Shown here: one piece after another, positions 7,930 through 15,761 of the stretch
Layout of the letters: every line of letters starts with the position of its first letter
Position numbering within the stretch: position 1 is the stretch's first letter
Assembly (NCBI RefSeq): GCF_003177035.1
Contig: NZ_CP029488.1
Coordinates: 2,604,001-2,668,000 of the forward strand
Direction: 5' to 3'
DNA from: Salinisphaera sp. LB1
Lineage (GTDB): Bacteria > Pseudomonadota > Gammaproteobacteria > Nevskiales > Salinisphaeraceae
DNA: 64,000 bases
Program-made: the position numbers and the translations under genes
The notes under the pieces: generated by a model
What the model was told of the DNA's origin: nothing
Seen by the model: only the letters and a program-made list of their open reading frames with translations
The model's database searches: none

Positions 7930-9189
7930 ATGACGACGACTGTTCTCCAGGACAACGGCATCCGCCCGCCGACCCACGCGCCCGAGCTGTGCGAGCCGAC
8001 CCCCGCCGAGATCGAACAGATCCTGCGCGACCGGCTGGCCGCGACCCGGGCCCAGCTCAAGGCGCGGGACATCGTGGCGGCAGTCCTGTTCGACCCGACT
8101 CATGTGCGCTACGCCACCGGCTCGCGCAATATGCAGGTCTATTCGGCCCGCAACCCGGCGCGCTATGCTTTCGTGCCGGCGGAGGGGCCGGTGGTACTGT
8201 TCGAGTTCTCCGGCTGTGAGCATTTGGCCGCCCATCTGCCGACGGTCGACGAGATCCGGCCGGCGACCGCGATCTCGTATTATTTCTGCGACGACCATCT
8301 AAAGCAGACCACCCAGGCCTGGGCCGACGAGATCGACCGCCTGGTGCGCGACTGCGGCGGCAGCGAGGGCGATCAGGTCGCCATCGAGAGTGCCACCTCG
8401 CATGCGGCCTTCGCCCTGGTCGAGCGCGGTTGGCGGATCCGTGACGCCCAGGTGCCGCTGGAGCGGGCGCGGGCGATCAAGGTGCCCAACGAGATCAAGA
8501 TGATCCGCAGCTCGCTGCGTGCGGTCGAGACCGGCGTGCGCAAGCTCGAAGCCGCGATCCGGCCGGGTGCGACCGAGAACGAGGTCTGGTCGAATCTGCA
8601 CCAGCACATCATCGCCACCGACGCCGACTACGTCGAAACCCGGCTGATGAATTCCGGGCCGCGCACCAACCCCTGGTTCCAGGAATGCTCGGACCGGGTG
8701 ATGCAGGCCGGCGAGCTGGTGGCGCTGGATACCGACGTGGTTGGCCGCTACGGCTACTACGCGGATTTCTCGCGCACCTTCCTCTGTGGCGACCAGCCGG
8801 CCACGGCCGCGCAACGGGATCTGTATCGCATGGCCTACGACCAGATCCAGACCAACATGGCCGGCATCGCGCCCGGCGTATCGTTCAAGGAATATGCCGA
8901 GCGGGCCTGGCAGATCCCGCCGGCCTATAAGGCCCGCCGCTACTTCGCGCTCGCCCATGGCGTGGGCATGACCGGCGAATATCCCTACATCGTTCATCGC
9001 GAGGATATCGATGACAAGGGCTACGATGGCGTGATGCAGCCCGGCATGACCCTGTGCGTGGAAAGCTTTATCGGCCACGAGGATGGCGGCGAGGGCGTCA
9101 AACTCGAACAACAGCTCTATATCCGCGACGATGGCGAGGTCGAACTGCTGTCCGACTACCCCTTCGATGCGCGCCTGCTGGATCGCTGA
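7930..9189 (+). CDS. M24-family (pita-bread fold) protein closely related to DddP
   Basis: The protein has 419 residues from the ATG at 7930; the frame is open further upstream but that part lies inside the preceding gene. The M24 family includes aminopeptidase P, creatinase, ectoine hydrolase DoeA and the DMSP lyase DddP. Segments such as DPTHVRYATGSRNMQ, NSGPRTNPWFQEC and the ending SDYPFDARLL resemble DddP most. The six metal ligands read as D267, D269, D279, H343, E378 and E393; their spacing equals that of DddP as I recall it (295, 297, 307, 371, 406, 421). The catalytic Asp of DddP (about 377) falls on Gly349 here (HGVGMTGEYP), so DMSP cleavage is doubtful. It likely acts on the cluster's common substrate, perhaps by C-N or C-S bond cleavage (inference). 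Confidence 0.8.
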   Translation: MTTTVLQDNGIRPPTHAPELCEPTPAEIEQILRDRLAATRAQLKARDIVAAVLFDPTHVRYATGSRNMQVYSARNPARYAFVPAEGPVVLFEFSGCEHLAAHLPTVDEIRPATAISYYFCDDHLKQTTQAWADEIDRLVRDCGGSEGDQVAIESATSHAAFALVERGWRIRDAQVPLERARAIKVPNEIKMIRSSLRAVETGVRKLEAAIRPGATENEVWSNLHQHIIATDADYVETRLMNSGPRTNPWFQECSDRVMQAGELVALDTDVVGRYGYYADFSRTFLCGDQPATAAQRDLYRMAYDQIQTNMAGIAPGVSFKEYAERAWQIPPAYKARRYFALAHGVGMTGEYPYIVHREDIDDKGYDGVMQPGMTLCVESFIGHEDGGEGVKLEQQLYIRDDGEVELLSDYPFDARLLDR

Positions 9190-9257
9190 AGCGCGCGCTC
9201 CATCCATCGCTGCGTCCCGGCTACAACGGGCTGCAGCACAAGCCCGATGCGAACCCC

Positions 9258-10259
9258 ATGAGCCAAACCCTGATCCCCCACATCGATTTGACGCCGCTGC
9301 TTGCCGACCAGTCCGGGCGGGGCGGGACGATCGCCGCCATCGTCGACGCGGCCTGCGATTCCGGCTTCATGAGCGTCGGTATCGCGCCGGACCAGTTGCA
9401 TCTCGCCGACGATATCCACGCCCGGCTGCTGCGCTTCTTCGAACTCGACGAAACCCACAAGCAGCAGCTCGCCCGGCACAAGTTCGTAGCCGCCAATCGC
9501 AATGTCTATCGCGGCTACTTTCCGCCCCAGGACGAAGACCCGACCTGGAAGGAAGGCATCGATCTCGGCCCGGACATCGCCCACCCCGAGCGCGCCGATA
9601 CGCAAAGCGGCGATCCGCTGCGCGAGCCGACGCCGCGGCCAGCGGAATCGGCGCTGCCGGGCTGGGCGGACGATGTGGCGACTTACTACCGTGCCATGGA
9701 AAATCTGGGCGGCGTGATTGCCGGCGCGCTGGCCGAAGGCCTGGCCATCGACCGCGACAACCTGTTGCGGCCATTCGATCACGGCAACTCGACGCTGCGG
9801 CTGATCCATTATCCCGAACGCCCGGCCGCGACGCTGGATGCCATGCCCGCGGTCGATGGCCACGGCGATAAGCGGCGCTGGCTGGTCGGCGTGCCGCACT
9901 GCGACAACGGCTTCATCACGCTGCTCTGGCAGGACCGGGTCGGCGGGCTGCAGGTGCGCATGCCGGACGGTGCCTGGGAGGACGTGCCGCCGCGCGAGAA
10001 TGCCTTGGTGGTCAACTTCGGCCGGTTGCTGGCCGATTGGTCGGGCGGGCGCATCCAGGCCACCGAGCATCGTATCGTCGGCGGAACCCGTTCGCGGCAT
10101 TCGATCCCGTTCTTCTTCGAGCCGGCGATCGATGCGTATATCGCAGCCCCCGATGCGGTGGGTGACGGCGGCTATGTCTACGGCGACCGACTGTGGGAGC
10201 GCATGCAGGAATTCGTGGAATTCCAGGGCCTGGAACGCACGCCGGTCACCGAAGCCTGA
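9258..10259 (+). CDS. Isopenicillin-N-synthase-like Fe(II)/2-oxoglutarate oxygenase
   Basis: This second oxygenase, of a different family, has 333 residues from ATG 9258 (MSQTLIPHIDLTP, the usual family opening). The DIOX_N region covers residues 1-130. The catalytic core has His214-x-Asp216 (VPHCDNGFITLL), His271 (ATEHRIVGG) and the Arg280-x-Ser282 pair (SRHSIPFFF) for 2-oxoglutarate. Bacterial relatives include hydroxylases and gibberellin- or ethylene-type enzymes, so the reaction cannot be named. It follows the M24 gene after 68 bases on the same strand, and the two probably form one transcript with 6977. Two unrelated 2-oxoglutarate oxygenases in one operon suggest two successive oxidations of one compound. 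Confidence 0.82.
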   Translation: MSQTLIPHIDLTPLLADQSGRGGTIAAIVDAACDSGFMSVGIAPDQLHLADDIHARLLRFFELDETHKQQLARHKFVAANRNVYRGYFPPQDEDPTWKEGIDLGPDIAHPERADTQSGDPLREPTPRPAESALPGWADDVATYYRAMENLGGVIAGALAEGLAIDRDNLLRPFDHGNSTLRLIHYPERPAATLDAMPAVDGHGDKRRWLVGVPHCDNGFITLLWQDRVGGLQVRMPDGAWEDVPPRENALVVNFGRLLADWSGGRIQATEHRIVGGTRSRHSIPFFFEPAIDAYIAAPDAVGDGGYVYGDRLWERMQEFVEFQGLERTPVTEA

Positions 10260-10566
10260 ACGCGCCGGGGCATGCGGCAATCCCAGTGGCCGGCGCGCCA
10301 CGTGCTCGCGGACGAGGCCAGTTTCTCGCCGAATATCGATGGGCATGGGTCTGGGGTCTACAGGCGTGGCCGAGCTTGCCGGCCGTGCTTATCGTGCGAA
10401 CCCGTTCGATCCGCACGCGTCGCAGAAGCCGGGCCGGCACGAACGCGCGCCGCGTCGGTCGGCTATGGTTGGATAGGTTCTGACTTGCAACGAGCCCCGG
10501 TTGGTCTGGAAGGCGGATGACCGGCCGTGAGCTGTTCGTATCGAAAAACGAGAAAGGGAGTCGACG
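10260..10566. other. Intergenic region before the ProX-like gene
   Basis: No gene is supported in these 307 bases. Short open frames run through it but lack coding character. The last 20 bases contain a strong ribosome-binding site (AAAGGGAG) for the gene at 10567. No clear terminator or promoter was recognised. Confidence 0.5.
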
Positions 10567-11532
10567 ATGAATAAACGATTCATGAACCGCGGTATCGCGG
10601 GGCTATTGCTGGTTACGGCCGCGATGCTGGCCTGTTCGCCGCTGGCGCTGGCCGCACAGTCCGGATCGGGCGAGACGGTAAAAATCGGCATGCCGCCGTG
10701 GCCGGGGGTGACCATCAAGAGCCAGGTGGTCGGCGAGATCCTCAAGCCGCTCGGCTACGACGTTAAGTTCGTCAAGGCCAGCGCGCCGATCGTCTATCTC
10801 AGCCTGTCGCAGGGGCGGGTGGACGTGAATCTGTCGGCCTGGTCGCCGGGGCAGGCTTCCAGCTTCATGCCCTATGTCAAGAAGGGCAAGATCGTGAAGC
10901 TCGGCGAAAACCTGACCGGTGCCACCTCCGGTTTCGCTGTACCAAAATTCATGGTCAAGCAGGGGCTGACCAGCGATCGCCAGCTCGCGCAGTATGCCGA
11001 CAAGTTCAATTCGACCATACACTGCATCGAGCCCGGCAGCGGCGCCAACAATATCGTCCAAAAAGCCATCAAGAATAATATCTACGGTCTGGGCGACTGG
11101 CACATGGCCCATAGCAGCACCGCTGCCATGCTCGCCGAGGCCAAGCGGGCGATCGACCACCACAAGCCGATCGTGTTCTGTGGCTGGCAGCCGCACTGGA
11201 TGACGGTCGCGCTGGACATGCATATCCTCAAGGATCCGAAGAGCCTCTGGGGCCCGCATGGCGGCCACAGCCAGGTGCTGACGCTGGCCAGCTCGGCGTT
11301 CGTCAAGCGCGATCCGAACCTGACGCGTTTCTTCCGGCAGTTCCAGGTCGACTCGGACACGCAGAGCCAGTGGGTCTATGAGTCGAGCTACAAGAATCAG
11401 GATCACCAGCAGGTCGCCGACCGCTGGATCGGTTCGCATCTGAAGCAAGTTGCCGGCTGGCTGGACGGGGTGAAGACGGCCGACGGCAAACCCGCAGCGG
11501 CCGTGCTGCGGGCCCACTTCAAGCAACAATAG
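10567..11532 (+). CDS. ProX-like osmolyte-binding protein of an ABC transporter
   Basis: This periplasmic binding protein has 321 residues, an N-terminal signal peptide (about 28 residues, ending near LALAAQSG) and an OpuAC-type domain starting VKIGMPPWPGVTIKSQVV. The WPG/W and aromatic residues (SAWSPGQ, FCGWQPHW) are those expected to form the cation-pi cage for a trimethylammonium or dimethylsulfonium head group. The ribosome-binding site is strong. No ATPase or permease follows, so it either works with another importer, such as the one at 1784-4265, or with genes elsewhere. Its position after the oxygenase/M24 genes suggests that this cluster takes up and breaks down a betaine-like compound. 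Confidence 0.85.
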   Translation: MNKRFMNRGIAGLLLVTAAMLACSPLALAAQSGSGETVKIGMPPWPGVTIKSQVVGEILKPLGYDVKFVKASAPIVYLSLSQGRVDVNLSAWSPGQASSFMPYVKKGKIVKLGENLTGATSGFAVPKFMVKQGLTSDRQLAQYADKFNSTIHCIEPGSGANNIVQKAIKNNIYGLGDWHMAHSSTAAMLAEAKRAIDHHKPIVFCGWQPHWMTVALDMHILKDPKSLWGPHGGHSQVLTLASSAFVKRDPNLTRFFRQFQVDSDTQSQWVYESSYKNQDHQQVADRWIGSHLKQVAGWLDGVKTADGKPAAAVLRAHFKQQ

Positions 11533-12080
11533 GCCCTCGATCGACACAGCCGCGGGGCGGCGCATGCCGCCTCGCGCGACCCGAAGGGCCGGCGTCTGCC
11601 TGAATATATACCAGCGCCCGCCGTAACCCGTTGCCACTCGCCCGGGGTGAGGCGCCGTGTGAGACGGCAAGCGGCTGTGACCCGGCTTTGGTCTTTAATT
11701 TGAACGGTAAAACTGGCGCCCGGCTGGATTATTCGCCGACGTTGCCGGCTCACCCTTCGGGCCGGTGCGGTTGACGCCGCCCCGTTCGGATGCGCGCTGC
11801 GCATCCGTCGAACCACGCTTGTTCATCTGTCGCTGGTTCGAATATTAGTTGGATAGGCCATTGCTAGAGCCCGCCTTTCGGCGAGCCCTAGCAATGGCGC
11901 GCCCGGCTGGATTATTCGCCGGCCGTGCCGGCTCACCCTTCGGGCCGGTGCGGCTGACGCCGCCCCGTTCGGATGCGCGCTGCGCATCCGTCGAACCAGG
12001 CTTATTCATCTGTCGCTGGTTCGAATACTGGTTGGATAGGCCATTGCTAGAGCCCGCCTTTCGGCGAGCCCTAGCAATGG
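11533..12080. other. Non-coding region downstream of tRNA-Arg, largely repeats
   Basis: This 548-base stretch holds no supported gene. Its right two-thirds consist of two 183-bp tandem copies listed separately. The left part (11533-11715) shows nothing I recognise. Confidence 0.6.
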
Positions 12081-12081
12081 C
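11716..12081 (-). repeat. Two tandem 183-bp repeats carrying the 3' end of tRNA-Arg
   Basis: Two copies, 11716-11898 and 11899-12081, are nearly identical, and the next 183-bp step (12082) is the 3' end of tRNA-Arg itself. On the minus strand each junction reads as the last 15 bases of the tRNA acceptor end plus CCA, followed by the same hairpin that lies behind the real tRNA. Each copy also contains a T-arm-like stretch in the opposite orientation (CGCTGGTTCGAAT on the plus strand) and the GATGCGCGCTGCGCATC palindrome. The pattern could come from repeated unequal duplication or from successive insertions at the tRNA end. Confidence 0.85.
12039..12080 (-). terminator. Hairpin immediately 3' of tRNA-Arg
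   Basis: The arms CCATTGCTAGGGCTCGCC and its near-complement, with a GAAA-type loop, form an almost perfect stem of about 19 bp with two G-U pairs. It starts right at the encoded CCA end. There is no long T-run, so it may be a processing or termination structure. The same hairpin is repeated at 11858-11898. Confidence 0.55.
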
Positions 12082-12153
12082 GCGCCCGGCTGGATTCGAA
12101 CCAGCGACCAACGGCTTAGAAGGCCGTTGCTCTATCCCCTGAGCTACGGGCGC
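12078..12153 (-). tRNA. tRNA-Arg (anticodon TCT)
   Basis: The minus strand folds into a complete cloverleaf: acceptor GCGCCCG/CGGGCGC, D-arm GCTC..GAGC, anticodon stem ACGGC/GCCGT with loop CTTCTAA (anticodon TCT), and T-arm GCTGG-TTCGAAT-CCAGC, then G and an encoded CCA. It reads AGA codons, which are rare in this GC-rich genome. Such minor tRNA genes are common integration sites, and accessory genes follow on its upstream side. Confidence 0.95.
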
Positions 12154-12227
12154 GAAACCGCGCGAGGCGGCGCCCATTGTGCCAGTCGCCCAGGATCGGC
12201 ACTAGCGTTAGCCTTGTCCAATGACAC

Positions 12228-12330
12228 ATGAGCCTGAGCGAAGCGCGACATTCCAGGGGGAGATGAGCCCGCCGCCTGACTGACGCCATCACCTGGACTG
12301 CTCAGGCTCATCTCTGGATTGGAAAATACT
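12228..12330. repeat. Dispersed repeat copy A with 12-bp inverted ends
   Basis: Positions 12271-12330 match 21141-21200 with about four differences in 60. Copy A is also flanked by an inverted pair, ATGAGCCTGAGC at 12228-12239 and GCTCAGGCTCAT at 12300-12311. This looks like the remains of a small non-coding mobile element or a shared transposon end. The surrounding 12154-12399 has no supported gene. Confidence 0.6.
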
Positions 12331-12399
12331 GGCGCGACCGAGGGCTGAAACCGAGGTATTGCGTCGGTAGCACTATTACCCTGCATTCGCGTGCTTAGA

Positions 12400-13089
12400 T
12401 TAGACGTTCCTCAAGGCTTGCGCCGTTTCTCTGAGAATGCGTTCACTACGCACATCGTTTTGCTCCGACAGAGTTATAATATCCTCGGCCAGTGACTCGA
12501 CAAAGACGTCTAGCGCCGCAGATACTGCCAGGGCTTGACCTTCACTTCGGCCGATGGCTAGGGAGTATTCGCTCAAACCTGAACGAGCGGCGACGGCCGA
12601 AACCGTTGCTTCAGCCATTCCCCCGAGTTCGGTGATGCGCTTGGCGATTCGCTCGCTCTCGAGGGCGGCTGTTTTGTTGATCTCCTTCAGCCATGTTTTG
12701 AGTGCGATAGCATTCGCACCTTTGATGTTCCAAATCGCTTGAATCGCCTGGCGCTCCAGATCAATACAATCTGCCAGGCTCTGATTCAACAGCTTGGATA
12801 TTTCGGCCCGCCGCTTGCACTGCGATTCTTCGGCGCCGGGATCGAGATTCTCACTGCGTTTCGCCGGATTAGCGTCGGGGCCCCCGCCGTGGGTTGCATT
12901 CGGCGTTGCCGCTGGGTCGACAGTCGCGCCGGTGCCGGGAAACAGATGCTCCATATCGGCATACAGGTGCTGCATCAACTGCGGCGCCGTTTCCGAGCGG
13001 GCAGGCAGCGATCCGGCTTCGTCGTCTTTCGTTGTCTGATTCATGTCGGCGTGCGACATGGTGTTTTGTGTGCGTGGGCTATTGACCAT
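12400..13089 (-). CDS. Dps/ferritin-like protein without ferroxidase residues
   Basis: The protein has 229 residues with a well-placed ribosome-binding site (GGAG). Residues 95-225 align with Dps: the signature around WNIKGANAIALKTWL corresponds to the E. coli segment containing His51 and His63, and ITELGGMAEATV to the following helix. The first 90 residues are an extra polar tail rich in Pro, Asn and charged residues. At the shared ferroxidase positions I read Ile119, Lys131, Lys135, Glu146 and Lys150 in place of His51, His63, Asp67, Asp78 and Glu82, so the iron site is lost. It may keep the cage or dimer fold and a DNA-binding or structural role. It stands alone, transcribed away from the small genes at 13351-14583. 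Confidence 0.7.
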   Translation of the reverse strand: MVNSPRTQNTMSHADMNQTTKDDEAGSLPARSETAPQLMQHLYADMEHLFPGTGATVDPAATPNATHGGGPDANPAKRSENLDPGAEESQCKRRAEISKLLNQSLADCIDLERQAIQAIWNIKGANAIALKTWLKEINKTAALESERIAKRITELGGMAEATVSAVAARSGLSEYSLAIGRSEGQALAVSAALDVFVESLAEDIITLSEQNDVRSERILRETAQALRNV

Positions 13090-13350
13090 CTGAATCTCCG
13101 TTTGCTGGGATGGAGCGAACAGGCAAGATGCTTCTCGGGACGAAGCTGTGAAAAATCAGTACGCTTGATAAAATCAGGCGTTATGGTTCTATTTTGATTT
13201 CGGACACGTGACCTGGCAGCAATAGAGTCGCCCACGTATGGGCGCAGCCCGTGCGTCGCTGTTTTATTGGGCGCGAGAATCCATTGATTCGTTCGTCTGC
13301 GCCAACTGACACGCGCATATTATTTCGACCTGATGCGGCTTGAAGGAAGC

Positions 13351-13746
13351 TCAAGGCTGCCCTGGCTTGAGGGACGGCTTGACACGAGCCAATGTTCGAG
13401 CGGAAGAGCCGCCGGTAGCTGTGGATGCTATAGGTGCCGGAAACAACGCGTGAGGATCTCCAGCAAGCCATAACATATGGTCAACAGGTAAGGTGCAAGC
13501 GGTGGGCAGGTAACGCCGCATAAAGCTGAAATCGACGACCGATTGCGGCGAAATATAAATATCGACGCTGCCGTCTGCGCGCGGAACAAACCAAAGCGCC
13601 ATGCCTTCCGGTTTGCCGGCTTGCAGGTAGCATCGTTCGAACAGCAGCTTCAATGGTTTGTGTGCCTCGCCCATCAGATGGCCGGCATCCAGATGGATGT
13701 GATACCAGCGTGTATTAATCGACAAGGAAGCACCACTGTGCGCCAT
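13351..13746 (-). CDS. Uncharacterised small protein, paralogue family member 1
   Basis: The protein has 131 residues; an AGGTG sequence sits at ribosome-binding distance from the ATG. I do not recognise the family. Residues 14-75 match the proteins at 14188-14583 and 20008-20541: an H/P-I/L start, a helix ending in YLQAGKPEGM, then a strand pattern W....R.DGSVDIYISPQSVV. The C-terminal 50 residues are low-complexity and not shared. The shared part looks like a compact alpha/beta domain of about 65 residues. No membrane segment or signal peptide is seen. Confidence 0.6.
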   Translation of the reverse strand: MAHSGASLSINTRWYHIHLDAGHLMGEAHKPLKLLFERCYLQAGKPEGMALWFVPRADGSVDIYISPQSVVDFSFMRRYLPTACTLPVDHMLWLAGDPHALFPAPIASTATGGSSARTLARVKPSLKPGQP

Positions 13747-13916
13747 GGCTACACCTGAACACTTCTGATTTGTTAATGATTGTGTCTTTGCGAATAAGCT
13801 CTGCGTAGGCTGACTTTTACTTGTCCCGTATGGGGTAAACCCCAGTAATGCGTTATCCGACGACGGGTGTTGCCAAAACAGGTTCTACGGCTTTCGTGAT
13901 TCGTCGGTCGGCGCGG

Positions 13917-14195
13917 CTATGACTTTGTGACTTCCAGCGTCCGGTAACCACAGGCCCGGCAGAAGACCGCGCGGCCGTCGGGGAAGACCAACTCTTCGGT
14001 AAATCGGTGGCCACAGTCCGGGCAGGGCACATCGCAGCGCCGAGCCACCGGCTGTGTTGTGGTTATCGCGCCTCGATAGGCCCGCCAGGCGTCGACGGGG
14101 GCGTCCGATGCGGCCTGTTTGCGCCAGTACGTGCGTTCGCGGGCGGTGCAATGACCCCACCAAGCGCGGACGTGGGCGTCGTATTCATCAGTCAT
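13917..14195 (-). CDS. Small zinc-ribbon protein
   Basis: The protein has 92 residues from ATG 14195 (MTDEYDAHVRAWW), which overlaps the end of the upstream gene 14188-14583 by eight bases, so the two are probably translated together. The C-terminal half has a CPDCGHRF...FCRACGYRTL zinc ribbon (two CxxC knuckles about 20 residues apart). The N-terminal half is helical and rich in Trp, Arg and Ala. Function is unknown. Zinc ribbons of this size often bind nucleic acid or partner proteins. Confidence 0.65.
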   Translation of the reverse strand: MTDEYDAHVRAWWGHCTARERTYWRKQAASDAPVDAWRAYRGAITTTQPVARRCDVPCPDCGHRFTEELVFPDGRAVFCRACGYRTLEVTKS

Positions 14196-14583
14196 GCCGT
14201 TTGCCCGTGGTGGGGTTAGGAACGCGTCCGGCTGTCGTCGGGACGGTGGGTTCATCGCTGGCGTCGGCCAGCCAAGCACGCTGGGCGCTCACTCGCGGCA
14301 CTGAAACACTGGGCGGGTCGCACGGCCGGCCGCGATGGGTCTTGAGCAGTCCGCTGCAGACCGTCACTGCGCTGGGTGGGAAATACAACGCCGCGCCGCC
14401 GTCAGCCGTGAACGCAAGACAAAACACCATACCGGATCGACAGTGCGCCTCCAGATACGTACGTTCGACGCGAAGTCTGATGCGATCGTAATCGCCGTGG
14501 AGTAATTGCGTTTCGGTCAGAGGAATCCGATACCGGTGAGCTACGGCATGGCCACGTAACCTCGGCGTACCGAGTTTCGTCAT
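14188..14583 (-). CDS. Uncharacterised small protein, paralogue family member 2
   Basis: The protein has 131 residues. Its central part (HRYRIPLTETQLL through RTYLEAHCRSGM to GGAALYFPPSAV) matches the proteins at 13351-13746 and 20008-20541. It is the most divergent of the three, losing the Trp after GM. It overlaps the zinc-ribbon gene downstream. No ribosome-binding site is obvious at the chosen ATG. I cannot assign a function. Confidence 0.55.
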   Translation of the reverse strand: MTKLGTPRLRGHAVAHRYRIPLTETQLLHGDYDRIRLRVERTYLEAHCRSGMVFCLAFTADGGAALYFPPSAVTVCSGLLKTHRGRPCDPPSVSVPRVSAQRAWLADASDEPTVPTTAGRVPNPTTGKRHD

Positions 14584-14728
14584 CTAATCGCGTTTGGCTT
14601 GAGAGTCGGATTATAGGGTCGCGTAACGGCGCCAACGCGTGAACCCGGTCTTTTACTAGGGGGCGTTTGTGAAGTTCCTAGATATCAGGGCCGCGAACGC
14701 ACGGGAAACGCGACCGGCGGCACCCACA

Positions 14729-15133
14729 TCACTCACAGGGCCTTGTGCGGTATCGATCCATCACATCCATGGCGTTGGACACGTGGGCGAGTAGAGTGTC
14801 CGGATCGTACGGTTTGCGTAGAAAAGCCAGCGCGCCTTCCTCTAGCGCACGCTGTCGATAGGCTGGATCATCATTGGCGCTTACGATGATCACCGGTGCC
14901 TTGATCAGGCGTTTGTTGAGTTCGCACTGCAGCGCCAAACCGCTCATGCCGCCGAGGTGAATATCCAGCAATAGACAGTAGCGCCTTTCCGGCAGGCGAT
15001 GCGCTAATAGCTCTTCGGCCGAAATGAAGCGTCTGCAGCCATAGCCTGCGGACAGCAGCAGCGCTTCGACTGCCTCGCTTGCTTGAGTATCATCTTCCAC
15101 CACAATGACTGTGGATGATTCGGATGTATTCAT
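14729..15133 (-). CDS. Stand-alone receiver-domain response regulator (FixJ/CheY-like)
   Basis: The protein has 134 residues from ATG 15133 (MNTSESSTVIVVEDD); a longer form would add an unlikely hydrophobic tail. It has the acidic pair EDD, phospho-acceptor Asp in CLLLDIHLGGMSGL, Ser in IIVSAND and Lys in FLRKPYD: a complete receiver with no output domain. It lies near the large CheB-CheR-PAS-kinase gene (same strand, downstream of it), so it is a likely phosphorylation partner. A broken FixJ-type DNA-binding domain lies between them on the other strand. Confidence 0.82.
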   Translation of the reverse strand: MNTSESSTVIVVEDDTQASEAVEALLLSAGYGCRRFISAEELLAHRLPERRYCLLLDIHLGGMSGLALQCELNKRLIKAPVIIVSANDDPAYRQRALEEGALAFLRKPYDPDTLLAHVSNAMDVMDRYRTRPCE

Positions 15134-15308
15134 GCTGGAATTATCGTGCTGAATGGGCAAACCTAAGGTGATTCTGGGGTTATATATTGGCGGTATCCAA
15201 TATAAATGCCATAGTGACAATCACATCCTGAATGTAGCGATTACCCTTATAGGGTGGTGGCTAGACATCATGGATTGGCCCTTGAATGTGGCTCTGCGTG
15301 GAAACCTC

Positions 15309-15345
15309 CCCGTCCTCAACGTAACCCATGAGCGTTGAGGATGGG
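15309..15345. other. Strong intergenic hairpin
   Basis: Arms CCCGTCCTCAACG and CGTTGAGGATGGG (one G-T pair) with an 11-base loop form a 13-bp stem. It lacks a T-run, so it is not a standard terminator. It sits in the gene-free part 15134-15439, which otherwise shows nothing recognisable. It may be the end structure of a lost insertion sequence or a REP-like element. Confidence 0.5.
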
Positions 15346-15439
15346 CAGGTCACTGCATGGCGTCCAGGTGAAAATACGCTTTATACAACGCGGTCGAGCG
15401 AGCTAGCTTAGTGATTCACGCACTCACGTAAAGTCCAGC

Positions 15440-15690
15440 GAGGTGAACCGCCCCGGGAACGCTGTCGACTGCAGGACTATCAGCAACAGGTCACAATCCG
15501 GGCGCGCCGGGGCGTGCTCTGACGCGTGAAACCGATGTGCTCGAGGGGCGAAGGCCATTCCAACAAGGGCATGGCACGGATTGCGGGTATCAGTCCGAAA
15601 ACGGTCGAGCGGCACCGCGGCAACGTCATGGCCAAGGTGCATGCCGGCTCGATACCCGAACGGGTATGCATGTCCATCGCGGCCCGCTAG
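15440..15690 (+). pseudogene. Broken FixJ-type response regulator, linker and LuxR-type HTH
   Basis: Plus-strand frames contain, in order, a FixJ-like linker (RERCRLQDYQQQVTIRARRG), the opening of the HTH (LTRETDVLEGRRPF, from 15519) and the rest of the HTH (NKGMARIAGISPKTVERHRG up to the stop at 15690). These pieces align with FixJ C-terminal domains but lie in different frames, which requires at least two frameshifts. The receiver domain is missing upstream. This is a relic of a regulator that probably once worked with the adjacent kinase. Confidence 0.75.
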
Positions 15691-15761
15691 GCGGTAGGCG
15701 GACCCGCGGTCTCAGCAACAAGTCATCAGCCACTGATGCGACTGGCCTTTGGCGCGTACCA

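Noticed and set aside
7930-9189. Calling the M24 protein a DMSP lyase (DddP)
   Set aside because: The ligand spacing fits, but the position of the catalytic Asp is Gly, so the symbol dddP is not given.
11716-12081. CRISPR array or rRNA-like structure
   Set aside because: There are only two units of 183 bp, adjacent and without variable spacers; they contain tRNA pieces instead.
12144-12386. 80-codon minus-strand frame beside tRNA-Arg
   Set aside because: It overlaps the tRNA and the dispersed repeat. The similar peptide near 21200 comes from the shared 60-bp repeat, not from a conserved gene.
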